A stretch of DNA of 64,000 nt from NCBI GenBank assembly GCA_025331565.1, contig JAFREQ010000035.1, forward strand, positions 1-64,000, read 5' to 3'. The notes below the pieces were generated by a model. It searched no databases. It was not told the origin of the DNA and saw only the letters and a program-made list of their open reading frames with translations. Below are positions 10,808 through 22,425 of this stretch, piece after piece. Position numbers and translations under genes: made by a program. Every line of letters starts with the position of its first letter. The first letter of the stretch is position 1. This stretch comes from Holacanthus passer (Eukaryota > Chordata > Actinopteri > Pomacanthidae).

Positions 10808-12080
10808 AAAAAGTAACCAAGAGTAAGGACGACATGAAGGACAAGTCAGGGTTGAGTAAAATAGGCATTTCACAACATAAACAAACTAACAAGAGTGAAG
10901 AGCATGATGTGCATGAAGGTGACACAGAGACATTGAAAGCAACTGAGGGTCAAGACCCCCTGCTGCTGCACAATGCTCAGACTGCTCTTCAGATAAAGGA
11001 AGACAGCAGCTCAGTAGACAGTGATGACAGCATTGAGCAAGAGATCAGAAGGTTTCTGGCCGAAAAGGCCAAAGTTTCCACTGCAGAGAAAAGTAAAGAT
11101 GGAGAGGTCTCGAGGAACGGCACGACTGCGGTTTTCACCCCGCTTCAAGATAAAGACATGAAACAGGAAAATCAGCTGGCTGAAATTCCAAGGAAAAGTC
11201 TCAGTCCTCTCTCTGGACAATCTCCTCTGAGTAGTCAGCTTCTTCCAGCGCCACAGAGTTCACTGCCAGACATCTCGGCTGGCGGTGCACAATCACGCCT
11301 GTTCTCAGTCCAGTCCTGCAGCCCCAGCCTTCTGGAGCCAGCTGATGGGGCAGGTGCTGCAAGAACCGAGCAAAGGAAGCCCAGCGCTGGGAGAGGCGAC
11401 GTCCAGGATGTCACCCCGCAGATGGAGAGAGTTCGGCCAGTTTTGAGCGCTAACATTGCTCATTCCCGCTCTGAGTCAATCAAGTGGCGCCAGAGCCTTG
11501 GACTCCCCACTACTGACACTCGGACTCTCAGTCGAACTCCATTCCACATCACCTCGTCTAGAATCAGCGAGACTGCATCAGCAACTCCAGCATTTCAAAG
11601 CGGGGGCATCACCCCCAAATCTCAGACTCCACTCACTGTTTGGTCACCTGCAAGGAGCAGCAGAGCACCTTTCTCCTGCCCTGCAGAGACAACTGTAAAT
11701 ACCACATTTAGATCCCCTGTTTTAAATCTTTTATCTACTGCCAGACTGCATCCAAGGATGTCATTTACACGGAGCTTTGTGCCTGAACACAGGTCACAGT
11801 GCCCCATAGAGGGAGAGACAGAGAGTATGGTGCATATGCCTAAAGACAAGAGTGTGTTTATCGAGCTGGAATCTAATAGGACCAACCATGTCCAGGTTCG
11901 AAGCAGGGAAAGGAGCGAGGGAAAAGAGAGAGTGGACTTGCTAAGTGAGAGACAAAGAGAAGGCAAGAGCATGAAGATAGATGATAAAGAAGTAAGGACA
12001 GATGAAGAATTTATAGACGAGGCAGATTGTGAGTCAGGCAACAGGAGAGATCCAGAGAAGAAGCAGGGCTTTTCCACATT
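10795..12080 (+). CDS. ppp1r26: ppp1r26 continuation in the -1 frame, to splice donor
   Basis: This frame is open from 10735 and continues the same low-complexity style. It has a sixth copy of the acidic motif (SSSVDSDDSIEQEIRRF, about 11000-11050), nearly identical to the copy ending the N-terminal frame, so both belong to one protein. The switch from the first frame needs one missing base or a -1 slip between 10735 and 10807; the in-frame heptamer AAAAAAC at 10789-10795 is the obvious site. The frame appears to end at TAA (12082-12084), but GTAAGT at 12081-12086 is an excellent donor. Splicing there gives phase 2 and joins cleanly to the exon at 14196. An open frame for more than 420 codons after the break argues for an indel or recoding rather than an old pseudogene. 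Confidence 0.8.
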
Positions 12081-12799
12081 GTAAGTATTTTCTTTGGTCA
12101 CTATGTTCCATAGCATCATAATCCGATTTTATGTAAGTTCATTTCTTGATTATTCCCTGCTAATAGATATAATGTAGGTTATGGTCAAGCTCATTCATTT
12201 CTAGGCTCTAAGGGAATGTTTGTTAATACAATAAAATAAAACAGGCATTTTTTAAATGTGTTTGTACATTTATACGGCTATGTAACACAACGGCACCATC
12301 ATGAAGACCGACTTTTTGTGCTCCGAGGTTAATTCGTATCATCAAACCTTTGAAAAGCAATACAGTGACATAATGGTACAAGAGGCAGACTGCATGAGTA
12401 GAAAACTTTCTCGCAGAAAATGACATTGTCCTAGATATTTTTCACATTTTATGTAAAAAGAAGTGACCAAGAAAAATCAGTCAATATGACAATAAAGATT
12501 TAAGGTTAAGTCCAAATGCTAAAAATGTGGTTGTATCTTTTTAATGTACCAGGGGGGCAACACAAATTAGCAAAGTTAATCAGAAAAATACTTGCTGTTA
12601 TAACATAATCTTACATGATTTACCTGTGATATGTAGGTTTACTTTAAGAAGAAGTCAGAGACCTTTTATGTGCAAAAGTTAAAAAGTCATTATTGCTGAT
12701 GTTGTAATATGTTTCCATCCAAATATCAGACAAACATATATCATGAGATCAATTTAATTTTGGTGTACACTAAATCAAAAGTGTGCATGAAAACACTAT

Positions 12800-13075
12800 T
12801 AGACCTGAAATGATTGAGAGGTCAACAGAAAATTAATCACCAACTAATTCATTGTTTCATGGCAATTGTTTTGCTGGCTCCAGCTTCACAAATGGCTGCT
12901 TTTCTTTGTCATATATGATTTCAACTTCTTTGTGTTTTGGACTTTTGGTTGAACAAAACAAGACATGTGAAGACAAACTCTGAAAACTCATGTTTGTTAA
13001 CTCCTCATAGTGTAAAAGATGAATTAGATTAGCTGATTCATCAGTAATGAAAATAAGCATTAGTAGCAATCCTGA
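12800..13075. repeat. AT-rich inverted-repeat element, copy 3 of 8
   Basis: Lies in the last ppp1r26 intron. Landmarks: 'aattaatcaccaactaattc', 'ctggctccagcttcacaaat', 'tttggacttttggttgaaca' and 'aaacaagacatgtgaagac'. These appear in the same order as in copies at 3128 and 29896. Confidence 0.7.
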
Positions 13076-14195
13076 ACACTAATATTGGGAAAAAAATGTA
13101 TAATAATATGTGATTACATTACCGATGTTTTACAATAGCATGCTACAGTTAGACTTATACCATGTCAACCATTTACTATTTTTCACTCTTTCACTGTGGC
13201 TGCATTCTCCTCCCCACGTAGTACCTGACCCACTCGAATCTAGCAAATCTGTATTGTCAGCTCCACCTTTAAAAACATGTCATTTATCTCCTCGCTCACC
13301 CTTTCCCTCCCTGCCTCACCTCTTTATGTCATTACCTCACACTGCCGAAGCTCTAAATCTGGACGCTTGTAATGATTATAATTCCAGAAAATTACCTTCT
13401 CACCTCACCCGCTGATTGAGCACAGGCTTTCTAACTTTTGCACATAAAGAGAAAAAGCCAGGGTACACTTTTAAAACAGATTATACCCTTGATCCTTAAT
13501 AGGCACCTTTTTTAGAGCGACCTTAGAACACCAGTGTGGACTAGAATAATCTTGTATCCTTTCTCTCCTGCCATAGAGATTGTACACTTCTTCCCAACAA
13601 CATTTTTTTCAGACACAGTGCCCTCAGTTCATTCTATGCTTTAAATTCAGAGATGGGGAATTCAAAGCTCATTTGTTGATAAAAGCCACTATAACAGTCT
13701 CGGACTTATTACCTCTATGACGCAAGTGTTGTTCCAGATTCCACAGAAGCCACATAGTTACTCCTCTCTGTCTTGCTAAACTTGATATTTAGTGTTCATT
13801 TCTTTGTCATGTTAAGGTTTTCTTGAATTTCATATGTGTAAAAAAAGGCTATTTATTTTTGTTTATCCAAAAAAAAAAAGTTACTGAACATGCTGTGCAT
13901 TGCCAGGTTTTGTAAATATTTTGTAAGAAGTGATTCTTTTTTCTTTTACTCTTTCAGAAGAAAAAAAAAACTTGCTGTGTCTTTTAAGTGCATCTGTGTA
14001 ATAAAGAGTGGAATCCGAGCAACAGTGGGTCTTCTTCATTAATGTATAATAATTTGGAGTAACACTCCTCCTGGATGATGGAACATCGTAATTTATATGT
14101 TTACTGGCTTGAAGATGGACTTCGGGATGAATCATTAGAGTATTAAGTGATTTCTGGGAATTGGTCTGATGTGTGTCCTGCTCTGCCTTGCCCAG

Positions 14196-14325
14196 GTCTT
14201 TGTCCAGTGCCATCGATCCTGGCATCACCTTCGTACCTTGCATAGCGCTTAACACTGAGGAGAGAAGCAGGATGTTCAACAGGAGGTACCTGGCTAAAAA
14301 ATGCAAGAAGGTACAAGAAATATGA
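14196..14325 (+). CDS. ppp1r26: ppp1r26 terminal coding exon
   Basis: The acceptor 'ctgccttgcccag' ends at 14195. With the phase-2 exon ending at 12080, the reading continues as SLSSAIDPGITFVPCIALN, then TEERSRMFNRRYLAKKC, and stops at TGA 14323-14325. The acidic TEERSRMF plus basic RRYLAKKCKK block looks like the conserved C-terminal end of the PPP1R26 family (from memory, unverified). Phase agreement on both sides and the protein-like sequence support the exon. AAG|GTACAAG at 14310 could be read as a donor, but the in-frame stop 15 bases later makes another coding exon unnecessary. Confidence 0.75.
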
Positions 14326-14891
14326 GCATTTTTAGTTGATTTTGCTTCAGTTTGCCTCAGTTTTTTCTGACTTTTGCTCCTTGTTAAAAGTTGTCCAGCT
14401 CCAGAGAGTGTGACATACTTGTGTATTACATGATACTTGCAGGGGATACCTTCTCTCAGTAGCGTTCCTGTGCAACATGTCAAAAGAAAGCTTCAGTTCA
14501 TTCCGGTCAGCAGGTATGTGATCGGACCTGAATCCTTTTGTCTCTACTGAGGTGATGAGACAAATAAAACAGAGTATGTCTTGATTGATTTTCCTCTTTT
14601 TTCCAGGAGAAATGAAGGACCCAGCCACAACACAGCATAACAGAATAAGACTTCATTGTGCATTGGAAACAATTGTTTAATATTACAAGATTTGGGTTAT
14701 TTTGCACTTAGTATTCAGTGTTTATGGGTTTATAGTGTTGCAGGCTAGTGGCATTTTTTTCATTTTTATATAATTTCTTGAGTTGGATTAAAAAATGCCC
14801 TATTTTATAATGTTGTAAATTATATATTAAGGATATTCTCCAAATTATTTAACAATACATGGAAGAGTTCACTTTTTTTGTTCATGTAGCC

Positions 14892-15239
14892 AATAAAGGG
14901 ATTTTTTTTTCTTTTTTGTAGTTTTGGGTTTAAAAGTCAAAAACAAAAATCCTAAACCTCAGGAAATCCCTGATTATTCCACTATAAGTCTTTACTACAT
15001 TTTCTACATTTTGTTTCGTGTTGCTACTGAATTATAGGAGTTTATTGTTGTCAAGGTTTCAGTTAGTTTCTATTCTTTAAAATTCATATTGTTTTTTTCT
15101 TGTAAAGACTGACGTAAAAGAATAACATTTGTTCTATTTCAGGAGTTATTTCCTAACATTAACGCTGGTTTATGTTCTTTCAGAGCTAAATAACAGGAGC
15201 TTGTGAGCGTGAGTATGGATGTATTTGTTTTTCAATAAA
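14892..15239 (+). terminator. ppp1r26: Poly(A) signals of ppp1r26
   Basis: Two canonical AATAAA hexamers follow the stop: 14892-14897 and 15234-15239. The second is the last one before the mrps2 promoter, so the 3' UTR is about 560 or 910 bases. Usage cannot be told from sequence. Confidence 0.55.
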
Positions 15240-15260
15240 GTTGTGAAAAATATGTGGCAC

Positions 15261-15280
15261 CATGGGTATTGTAGTCTATT
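15261..15280 (-). promoter_or_regulatory. mrps2: ZNF143/STAF-like site in mrps2 promoter
   Basis: The minus strand reads ACTACAATACCCATGGTGCC at about 15256-15275. This is close to the ZNF143/STAF consensus ACTACAAYTCCCAGNRTGC common in promoters of mitochondrial and housekeeping genes. It lies about 135 bases upstream of the mrps2 ATG, in the short gap after the ppp1r26 poly(A) signal. Assignment rests on motif resemblance alone. Confidence 0.45.
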
Positions 15281-15405
15281 ATAGAAAACTCACGACAAGA
15301 CTGAGCTTTACGGCATTTATGAACTACAGCCGCGCAGCCGCAGTTGGCGACTTTCCGTCCAAAAAAGAAGACGAAGAAGAAACTGACCTTCCGTGTGCAG
15401 CGAGC

Positions 15406-17135
15406 ATGGCCGCCCGGACACTGACGAGAGGTACCTGCACAAACATATTTTTAATTATTTGGCAGAGTAACATTATGGTCGCAATACTTTGAGTGTATTT
15501 CACATTTTTTTTTTTTTTTTTTTTAGATCTGTAGAAATGTTTTGTTTTATGCTAGAAATTCTCAACTGGCAACTTAGCCTCCAGCTAACGTCAGTAGCTA
15601 GCTTGGTAGCTAGCAGCGCTCGCTTGTTACAAGTTAATGTGTTTAATGATGTTTGTGTTTTCTGTTCAGGCCTTTTGGGGCTACGACACTCACGGGCTGT
15701 TACAACCGGATTGTCCTGTAATGGACATCAATATACCACCGCAGCGTCCATCAAACCACCTCAACCTCAAGCTGACAGTGTCTCAGGTTAGCTAAACACC
15801 GAGTGTATATGAGACAACGTTTGTCAGTGCTGTGTTTCTCCAGACTTCTAAGTAGTATCATTTCTCCTTCGCGCAGATAAACTTCTAAACAAGGCACTTC
15901 AGGAGCCGGACTTTTTCCGTTTGTCAGAGCTCATCTCGTTAAAAGAACTGTTCGACGCCAGGGTTCATCTTGGACATAAAAAAGGTTGCAGACACAGGTT
16001 GGTATTCATTACAAAAGTTCATGACTGAAGCTGGCAATTAATATTGTCGCTCAAATGCTTTGTCAGAGGCACATGTGAGTGGGAATTGTTAAGTCAGTCA
16101 CACACTCTATATGGACCAACTATTTCAACAATTAGCTTCAATCAGTAATTCAGAGGGCAACAATGCAATTTAATTGACTGGACTTTTTCAGTGTAATGGA
16201 TATGACTGCCACTAATGATTTTCATCATCAAGAAGTATTTTCTAAACTAATTTATTATTGTTTCCAGTTCAAAATGCATAATTAGATCTGTAATAAAGGC
16301 CACCACTGCCCTTACAGTAAAACATCTGTAGGAAATGTTGAGATAGTAGCAACACTAGCTTTATACATTAACATTTGTTTACCACAGAACAGAAAATGTT
16401 GTGACCTGATTTTTATTTCTTTTGATTGACTGCTGACAAATCAATAAGGCATTAACTGGCACAAGGGATTGCAGTAGGATGCTGTGACTGAATACAAAAA
16501 AAAGTCCACCCACAACTATGTACCATCAATTTCCTATTTCATTTTTTTTATAACCTAACTCTAATTGTCTTTTTCTCAGGCTGATGGAGCCTTACCTCTA
16601 TGGCTGCCGTTTGGAGCAAGATATAATTGATCTCGACCAGACTGTGGAGCACCTTCAGCAAGCCCTGAACTTCACTGCCCATGTAGCGTATCGCAGTGGT
16701 GTCATCCTGTTTGTCAGCCGTCGCCGTCAGTTTGGCCACCTGGTGGAGACCACAGCTAAGGATTGTGGGGAGTACGCCCATACGCGTTACTGGCAGGGCG
16801 GCCTCCTTACCAACGCTCCCATCCAGTACGGCCCAGGAGTCCGCTTACCAGACCTCATCATCTTCCTTTCCACTCTCAACAATGTGTTTCAGCAACACGT
16901 GGGAATCAGAGATGCGGCAAAGATGAACATTCCCACCGTGGGTGTGGTGGACTCAGACTGCAACCCCAGCCTGGTGACGTACCCTGTGCCTGGGAACGAT
17001 GACACTCCAGCTGCCATGGAGCTGTACTGTCGCTTATTCAAGATGACTATCAACCGTGCCAAGGACAAAAGGAGACGGATGGAGATACTGTCCAGCCTGT
17101 CAACGCCGTCTACACCATCCACACCAAGCTCATGA
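15406..17135 (+). CDS. mrps2: Mitochondrial ribosomal protein S2 (uS2m), 4 exons
   Basis: Exons are 15406-15430, 15670-15786, 15877-15997 and 16580-17135; all introns are GT-AG and phases agree, giving 272 residues (human about 296). Translated landmarks match human MRPS2: LFDARVHLGHKKGCRHR (human LFDARVHLGHKAGCRHR), then ALNFTAHVAYRSGVILF, RDCGEYAHTRY-like (KDCGEYAHTRY), VRLPDLIIFLSTLNN, RDAAKMNIPTVG and TYPVPGNDD. The product is a small-subunit protein of the mitochondrial ribosome; uS2 sits between head and body. The first exon begins MAARTLTRG and should contribute the mitochondrial presequence. An upstream ATG at 15262 is in frame with no stop between, but would add 48 residues absent from mammals and lies on the promoter motif, so 15406 is preferred. 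The C-terminus is a short repeat, TPSTPSTPSS. Confidence 0.95.
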
Positions 17136-17163
17136 CATGACAATATATTCTTAAATAAGAAAC

Positions 17164-17169
17164 ATTAAA
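17164..17169 (+). terminator. mrps2: Probable mrps2 poly(A) signal (ATTAAA)
   Basis: ATTAAA lies 29 bases after the mrps2 stop, the nearest recognised variant hexamer. This implies a very short 3' UTR. Other AATAAA-type hexamers further downstream, for example near 18012, cannot be excluded. Confidence 0.35.
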
Positions 17170-18388
17170 AATACATTTATATAAAGTTGATACCGTCTGC
17201 TGCTCCTCTTCATCATGCATCTGCATTTGGGACTGATCTGATACGAGTGTTCTGGACTGAGTGAAATGTGCTGCAGTGCTGTTAAGACTGAAGTTGTGTG
17301 TATCTATTACTCATCAGTGAATCTTGTTTCTGTGACATTTAGTCAATGACTTATGTTTACATGGACTTCCATATTCTTGACTATTGATATGTAAAATCAG
17401 ACAGCACTTGTGTTACTGTTGTATTTACATTCTGCCTCACAGGTTGTAGCACATAACTTGAATAATAACTAAACACCTTCAAATCATGCCACAGTGTCAT
17501 GTTTTCAACTTTAGATCCATTTAATCAATGGTGCACTCTTAAGGCATGCTAGTACAGATTTTGCAGAAACACTGCTTAAACTCTAAATTTACAGCTGTAC
17601 ATGGGAGAAGATTCAGGCAATAGTTTTAACGCTAAATGTGCTGCAGCATCTCAAAAAATGTTATGAAGCATCTTGTAGAGAGACAGTTATGAAAAAGTGT
17701 ATAAACTAAAATGCTTTTCAATAATCTGACAAAACTATTAAAACGACTGGTTACTGATTCTCAGAGCCAAAAATTACATCTTCAAATAGCTTTTTTTATT
17801 GGACAAACAGTCTAAAGCCCAAAGATATTACATTTATAATAGTATAAATAGTATAAACCAACAGCAAAGAAGAAATCCGCACATTTGAGAAAACAAACCA
17901 GACAATGTCACAGCTAAAATTTGTGTATTGCAGTATATGTGAACATAATGTTGAGATTCTACCCATATGCAACAGCTTGTTTGCTGAAGGTTATCTGAAC
18001 GTTCTTTAAAATAAATAAGATGTGCTCTGTCCTGTGAAACTCATTCTAGTTTTTTAAAGACATGTTTAAGAAATGCATCTTGACTGCAACTCCGTTCATC
18101 TGGTAAATGTTTAATTCAAGCCACTGTTTCTGATTGTTTTAGCAGATCATGAATGGTTTGAATTCTGAGCATGATCTGGGTTTTTTGCTTCTATATAAAT
18201 AGCTCGTGTGTCCTTAAGCGTTTTAGCTCATTTTCACCAAGGTCATCTCTTGGTGGTTAGAAAACTGGAAATATTAAATAAATTCATTGACTTATATGAT
18301 TGTGTGGCAACATCACTCTGTTAGATCATATTTTACAGGAGTCACTGAATTGCAAAAGCAGATCATATTAAGCTATAATTAAACCCTG
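17170..18388 (-). other. Spacer, possible 3' UTR of a minus-strand gene
   Basis: No coding sequence was recognised. On the minus strand AATAAA occurs at 17795-17800, about 590 bases beyond the stop of the minus-strand exon at 18389-18466. That is consistent with this stretch being the exon's 3' UTR. AT-rich and without obvious repeats. Confidence 0.3.
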
Positions 18389-18466
18389 TTACTCCTTATA
18401 TGGGTTGTTCGCTAAGTAGATGAAGTTTGTCCGCTCCGAGGTTCCGTAGTTCTCTGACCAGTGGGG
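18389..18466 (-). CDS. Unassigned terminal coding exon (25 codons)
   Basis: On the minus strand a good acceptor (cattttgtccttccag) is followed by 25 codons starting PHWSENYGTSERTNFIY and ending NNPYKE, then TAA. The sequence is protein-like, with an aromatic/Asn/Ser mix reminiscent of small ciliary microtubule inner proteins, but I do not recognise it. A minus-strand poly(A) signal lies 590 bases further on. I could not find convincing upstream exons between here and dipk1b. The same bases on the plus strand end in AAAATG|GTGAGT, a good donor, so a plus-strand first exon starting at that ATG (and perhaps continuing at about 19221) is the rival reading. Confidence 0.35.
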   Translation of the reverse strand, partial: PHWSENYGTSERTNFIYLANNPYKE

Positions 18467-19051
18467 CTGGAAGGACAAAATGGTGAGTGCGACTGTGTGA
18501 CTGTAAATAAGTTCATAATCACTGTATTTGACCATATAGTATGTTTTATTATTGATGAAAGTGATCGTGTTTAATAATTTAAATATTTGCATAAAAGTTA
18601 AAAACTGAGCGCGACTTTTTGGCAAATTTCCATTTAGATGTATAACGTTAATGATATTTATGTTATTGTTTCTCACAGGTTTAATTTCAGATAAATAATC
18701 AAACTAAGTGTTGTTTCTCGTGTTTGATTAATATTTTCCTGCTTTTAACACAACTTGTTTTTCAAGTGGTAATCAACAGGTTATTTTTAACTATCCCAAG
18801 TTCATGTTCAAGATGGCATCAGTTGTTTTATCATTCTTCTTTTTTAAAGTGGCAGGAAGGTTAAGAAAGTAGCTTAAATATGTCCCCAGTTTTAGTATAA
18901 ATTCTTCCAGTCAATTTTTGTTGGAGAGAAATGATTATAAAAATGTTAAAGTAATGGAAAAATAAAATGACCTGCAGTCACAGTCGCCCCCTGATGGCAG
19001 ACGCCTGGATTGCAATAACAATAACATAATAGGGAGTCAGACTAAATGAAA

Positions 19052-19145
19052 ATTGGGCTGCAGCAAACAATTTGGTTCATCTAGCTGTGGCCTTTTTGAT
19101 TAATCAATCATCATCGATACATTCAAACAATTATCAAAGAAGAGT
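19052..19145. repeat. AT-rich inverted-repeat element, partial copy
   Basis: A fragment with GGGCTGCAGCAAACAATTTG and 'ttgattaatcaatcatcatc', matching one terminus of the family described at 3128-3480. Confidence 0.5.
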
Positions 19146-20102
19146 AAGAAAGTCAGAAAAAATCATATTTGATCATTATTTGTCCTCTGTTGTCTGATGC
19201 ATTGCTCTTGTTCATGCAGGTACTGTATACACACAGTGAGAACATGCATGGCTTTGCCCTCATGAGGACAGCTGGTCTCAGATATCGAGTTGACAGCATT
19301 TCAGAGCATGGTAACTGGTCTTGTTGTAAATGTTCTCTGTAACTGGACACATTAGGGATAAAATTGCCCCTTGAGACACAACTCTGACTGCAGTGTCTCT
19401 GTTGTGCAATATGTGGGCAACAGTAAGTCACTGGCTCACGATAGCTCAACTTCCACTGTGTAATGGGCTTTGGGTATGGAACCGAGCCAGATATGTAGAC
19501 TCAGTTTATGTGTTTAACATTTACCCTGTCATCAGCGTCAGAACGCCACTGTCCTGTCCACTTTTTAAGGCTTGCACATGAAGCAATTGATTGTCGGCTA
19601 CTTCGCTTGTCAATCAACTTTTCAATAGCCCAGGCCCTAATGAGCAAAATGAGCGTTTCTATAATGAGCCAATACTTTTGACACCTTCAGAACTGTAATA
19701 ATATGCTTTGTGTAAGAATCTTTTTCAAGCGTACTTCATCAATAAATCTTAACTGCTACTAACCCCAACAAAAAATCTTCTTTTGCAAATACTTCTAGTT
19801 ACTGTGACACAGAAAATGTGCAGTAAATCTATTTTTGAAGCCAACAAGAGACTTTAAGAGACATAGGGAACACAGTGAACTGGCTCTAAACATTTTGTCT
19901 TTGATTCTTTCCTACAAAGGAAGGGCTTCATTGGACCTGAGAGACCTGGCTGGCACCACAAGGACAAAAAATAAAACAAAGAAAAGTTAAACCCTCACAT
20001 AAAAAGTTGCACCCCAGACCTTAAAAAACACAGCTAAATACAGCTGTAAAAACAACTCTGGAGGATTTCAAGGCCTTTTATTGCCAATAAAAGGGAAGGA
20101 AA

Positions 20103-20585
20103 ATGGCTGCCAACTCAGAGTCTCTGGAAATGGAGAAAAACTCAGTGGAGGCTTCACAGTCAAAACCAGGACCTGCCTCAAGCTCGCCTCCAATAAAAAT
20201 CTTGCTCCTGGATGTGGATCTCATGTTTCTGGACAGTACAGAGCCTGCATGTCCCTTAATGCCTCAGCCTAGGACGGAAGGAAATGTCTCGGATTCTGGA
20301 GCACTGCCACAAATCCAGGAAATAGTTGACATTCAATCTCACCACCTGGAGAAGCTACGGAGAAACATGGAACAAATGACAAGAACAATCACAGTTCATA
20401 TAACCCAATTAACCACCAGCCTTACTAACCACGTGCATGAATAACAGAGACAATTTGTAAATCACATGGACTCACAAATGGACTATATGAGGATGCAATT
20501 TAATGCCTCACTAGGTTGGAGGATGAATCATCATCATACTGAACTGCTGAAGGACATTCATGCTGTTCTGACCCCCAGTATCTGA
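20103..20585 (+). pseudogene. ORF with one internal stop, possibly from a transposon gene
   Basis: A 113-codon frame starts MAANSESLEMEKNSVEASQ and ends at TAA 20442-20444. The same frame then stays open for 46 more codons (QRQFVNHMDSQMDYMRMQF...) to TGA at 20583-20585. The second half is amphipathic and coiled-coil-like (LEKLRRNMEQMTRTI, then MDYMRMQFNASLGWRMNHH), similar in style to the C-terminal part of Myb/SANT-like proteins carried by Harbinger-type transposons. That resemblance is an impression, not a match. The continued reading after a single TAA suggests a recently inactivated copy or an exon end just before the stop. Confidence 0.35.
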
Positions 20586-22425
20586 TGCCATGGTTCACCT
20601 GCAGGAGGAGCTCGCTCACTGTAAGAGCACATTACACACAATGTCAGAGGAAATGTCATTTAAAGCAGTTTCCACTTGTGATTATGCAAATGTTCAAAGT
20701 CACTCAGACATACAGGGACCCGGCACCCAGTCACTTCATATTGCTCATTCTTAGGGCAAAATGTTTGAAGGCATCTGCATATATGTATACCTTAAAGACA
20801 TGGTGGAAACAGTGTATATATCCAAACGCCTTGAAACCAATGCATTAAGACATTGATATTGTCATAAAAATGCTGCTAATACTGTTATTTTTACAGTTTA
20901 TTTTCTCAACATGTAATATTTTTTACATTACCCCTTGATGTTTTTTGATATTCGGCTTGGCATATAGTATTTGTACTGGTCTAGTGGTACAGTTCAGAGA
21001 AAAATTATTTTTGAGTTGACTGAACTGTTTCCTAAAACCCGGACTGGAATCGGACCATTTGATTTATATGGTATTGTTTGTCATGTTTGAGTTCGTGAAT
21101 TTATCCCGGGTGTTTTAATTCATTGATGAGCTCTGTTGTATAATTTTGTAAAGTGTGTATCTTTACATCGTTTGTGCTTTTAATCTTAAAATGTCAGAGA
21201 AATCTGACCCAAGGAAAAGAAATAAAACAAAGAAAAGTCAAACTGTTCAGCAGCTGCCTCCTCAGATTTTGAGGCAGTTCCTGAAGCTGCTGGTTTCTGC
21301 GTCGGTTGTGGTGATTCATCGCCCATTAAATCCTGCGTCACCCTTTCACTGTGGCTGGTGGAATTTAGCCTTCAGCTGTGCCACCATGCGACGTATCAAC
21401 GCTTTGGCACAGCTGTTTGCAAGGCAGGTCTTGATCTTGTTTCCGATTCTTTTCAAATCCAGGTTGAAATTTTTTTTGGACTCAGATCCTCTGACTTTAG
21501 AGGTTCAGCCTCTGCCTCTTCAAAAGCATTCATTAACCATTTCATAAATTGATTGAATCTCCAAAGAGGTCTCTGGCTCCAGCAGCTCATATTGAGAGTC
21601 TGACACATCACTCAAAAGAGAGTTAACTGTGGTACAATACATCAAATGTTAATGTGTTTCATATTGTACATGGCCCCTTTACAAATAAAATTCATAAATA
21701 TATCACTTTTCACTTCTTCTGCTCTGACACCAGCGACCCTGTTCAGATGAATGCAATTTTAGTCACACTGTTGAAAATCAATTGTCCGAACCAAATTGTT
21801 CACAGATTAGAAGTTCATTCAAGTTTAATTGTCTGATTGTCCTTTACAACTAGTCTGTTCAGGTTGACATCAGATCAATACTGGGAGGGACATTTCAGTG
21901 CTACTGTATATATATATATGCATTATTCCATTAGTTATTTGTATGCGATCTCTGCTTCAGATGGAGATTTATATATATTTCATTTATACACAGGAAACAA
22001 CAAGTTGTACAAAAACCATCACACCATGTCACAGTTTGGCTTCCTGTCTCTAACCAGGGACAAACAAAAGAGTAATATATGAAACTATTTTAAAAATTTA
22101 CGTACAAGTTATTTTACAGATTAAGTCATAGGCAGTGCCCTGAGAATATTATGTTTCAACACATGAATGTGCTTCTCAAAATAATGCACTGGAAAACAAA
22201 CATGATGGGGCTTGTATGAGGTTTTACTACAGAATCTGCGTCATCTGTTGTTACATATTCTATATTGATTATTCCACAGCTTCCTGTTATTGTCACAGTC
22301 AATGTAGAGTGAAAATACAATATTGACTACCACCCTCTAAAACATTTGGCAAAGCTTCATTAGCAGAAACCACTCATGTAAGAACTCACTGATTATTTAG
22401 AGCTACAGGTTACATCAACCTGTTT

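Larger units (their letters stand above)
18470..22425. other. mrps2-dipk1b spacer
   Basis: Mostly AT-rich DNA without recognised genes, apart from the inverted-repeat fragment at 19052-19145 and the broken ORF at 20103-20585. A 118-codon open frame at 21191-21547 begins MSEKSDPRKRNKTKKSQ but has no recognised similarity or splice context. The dipk1b 3' UTR occupies an undetermined part of the right-hand end. Confidence 0.4.

Noticed and set aside
15998..16579. snoRNA search in mrps2 intron 3
   Set aside because: No paired C/D boxes or H/ACA layout could be seen, although ribosomal-protein introns often host snoRNAs.
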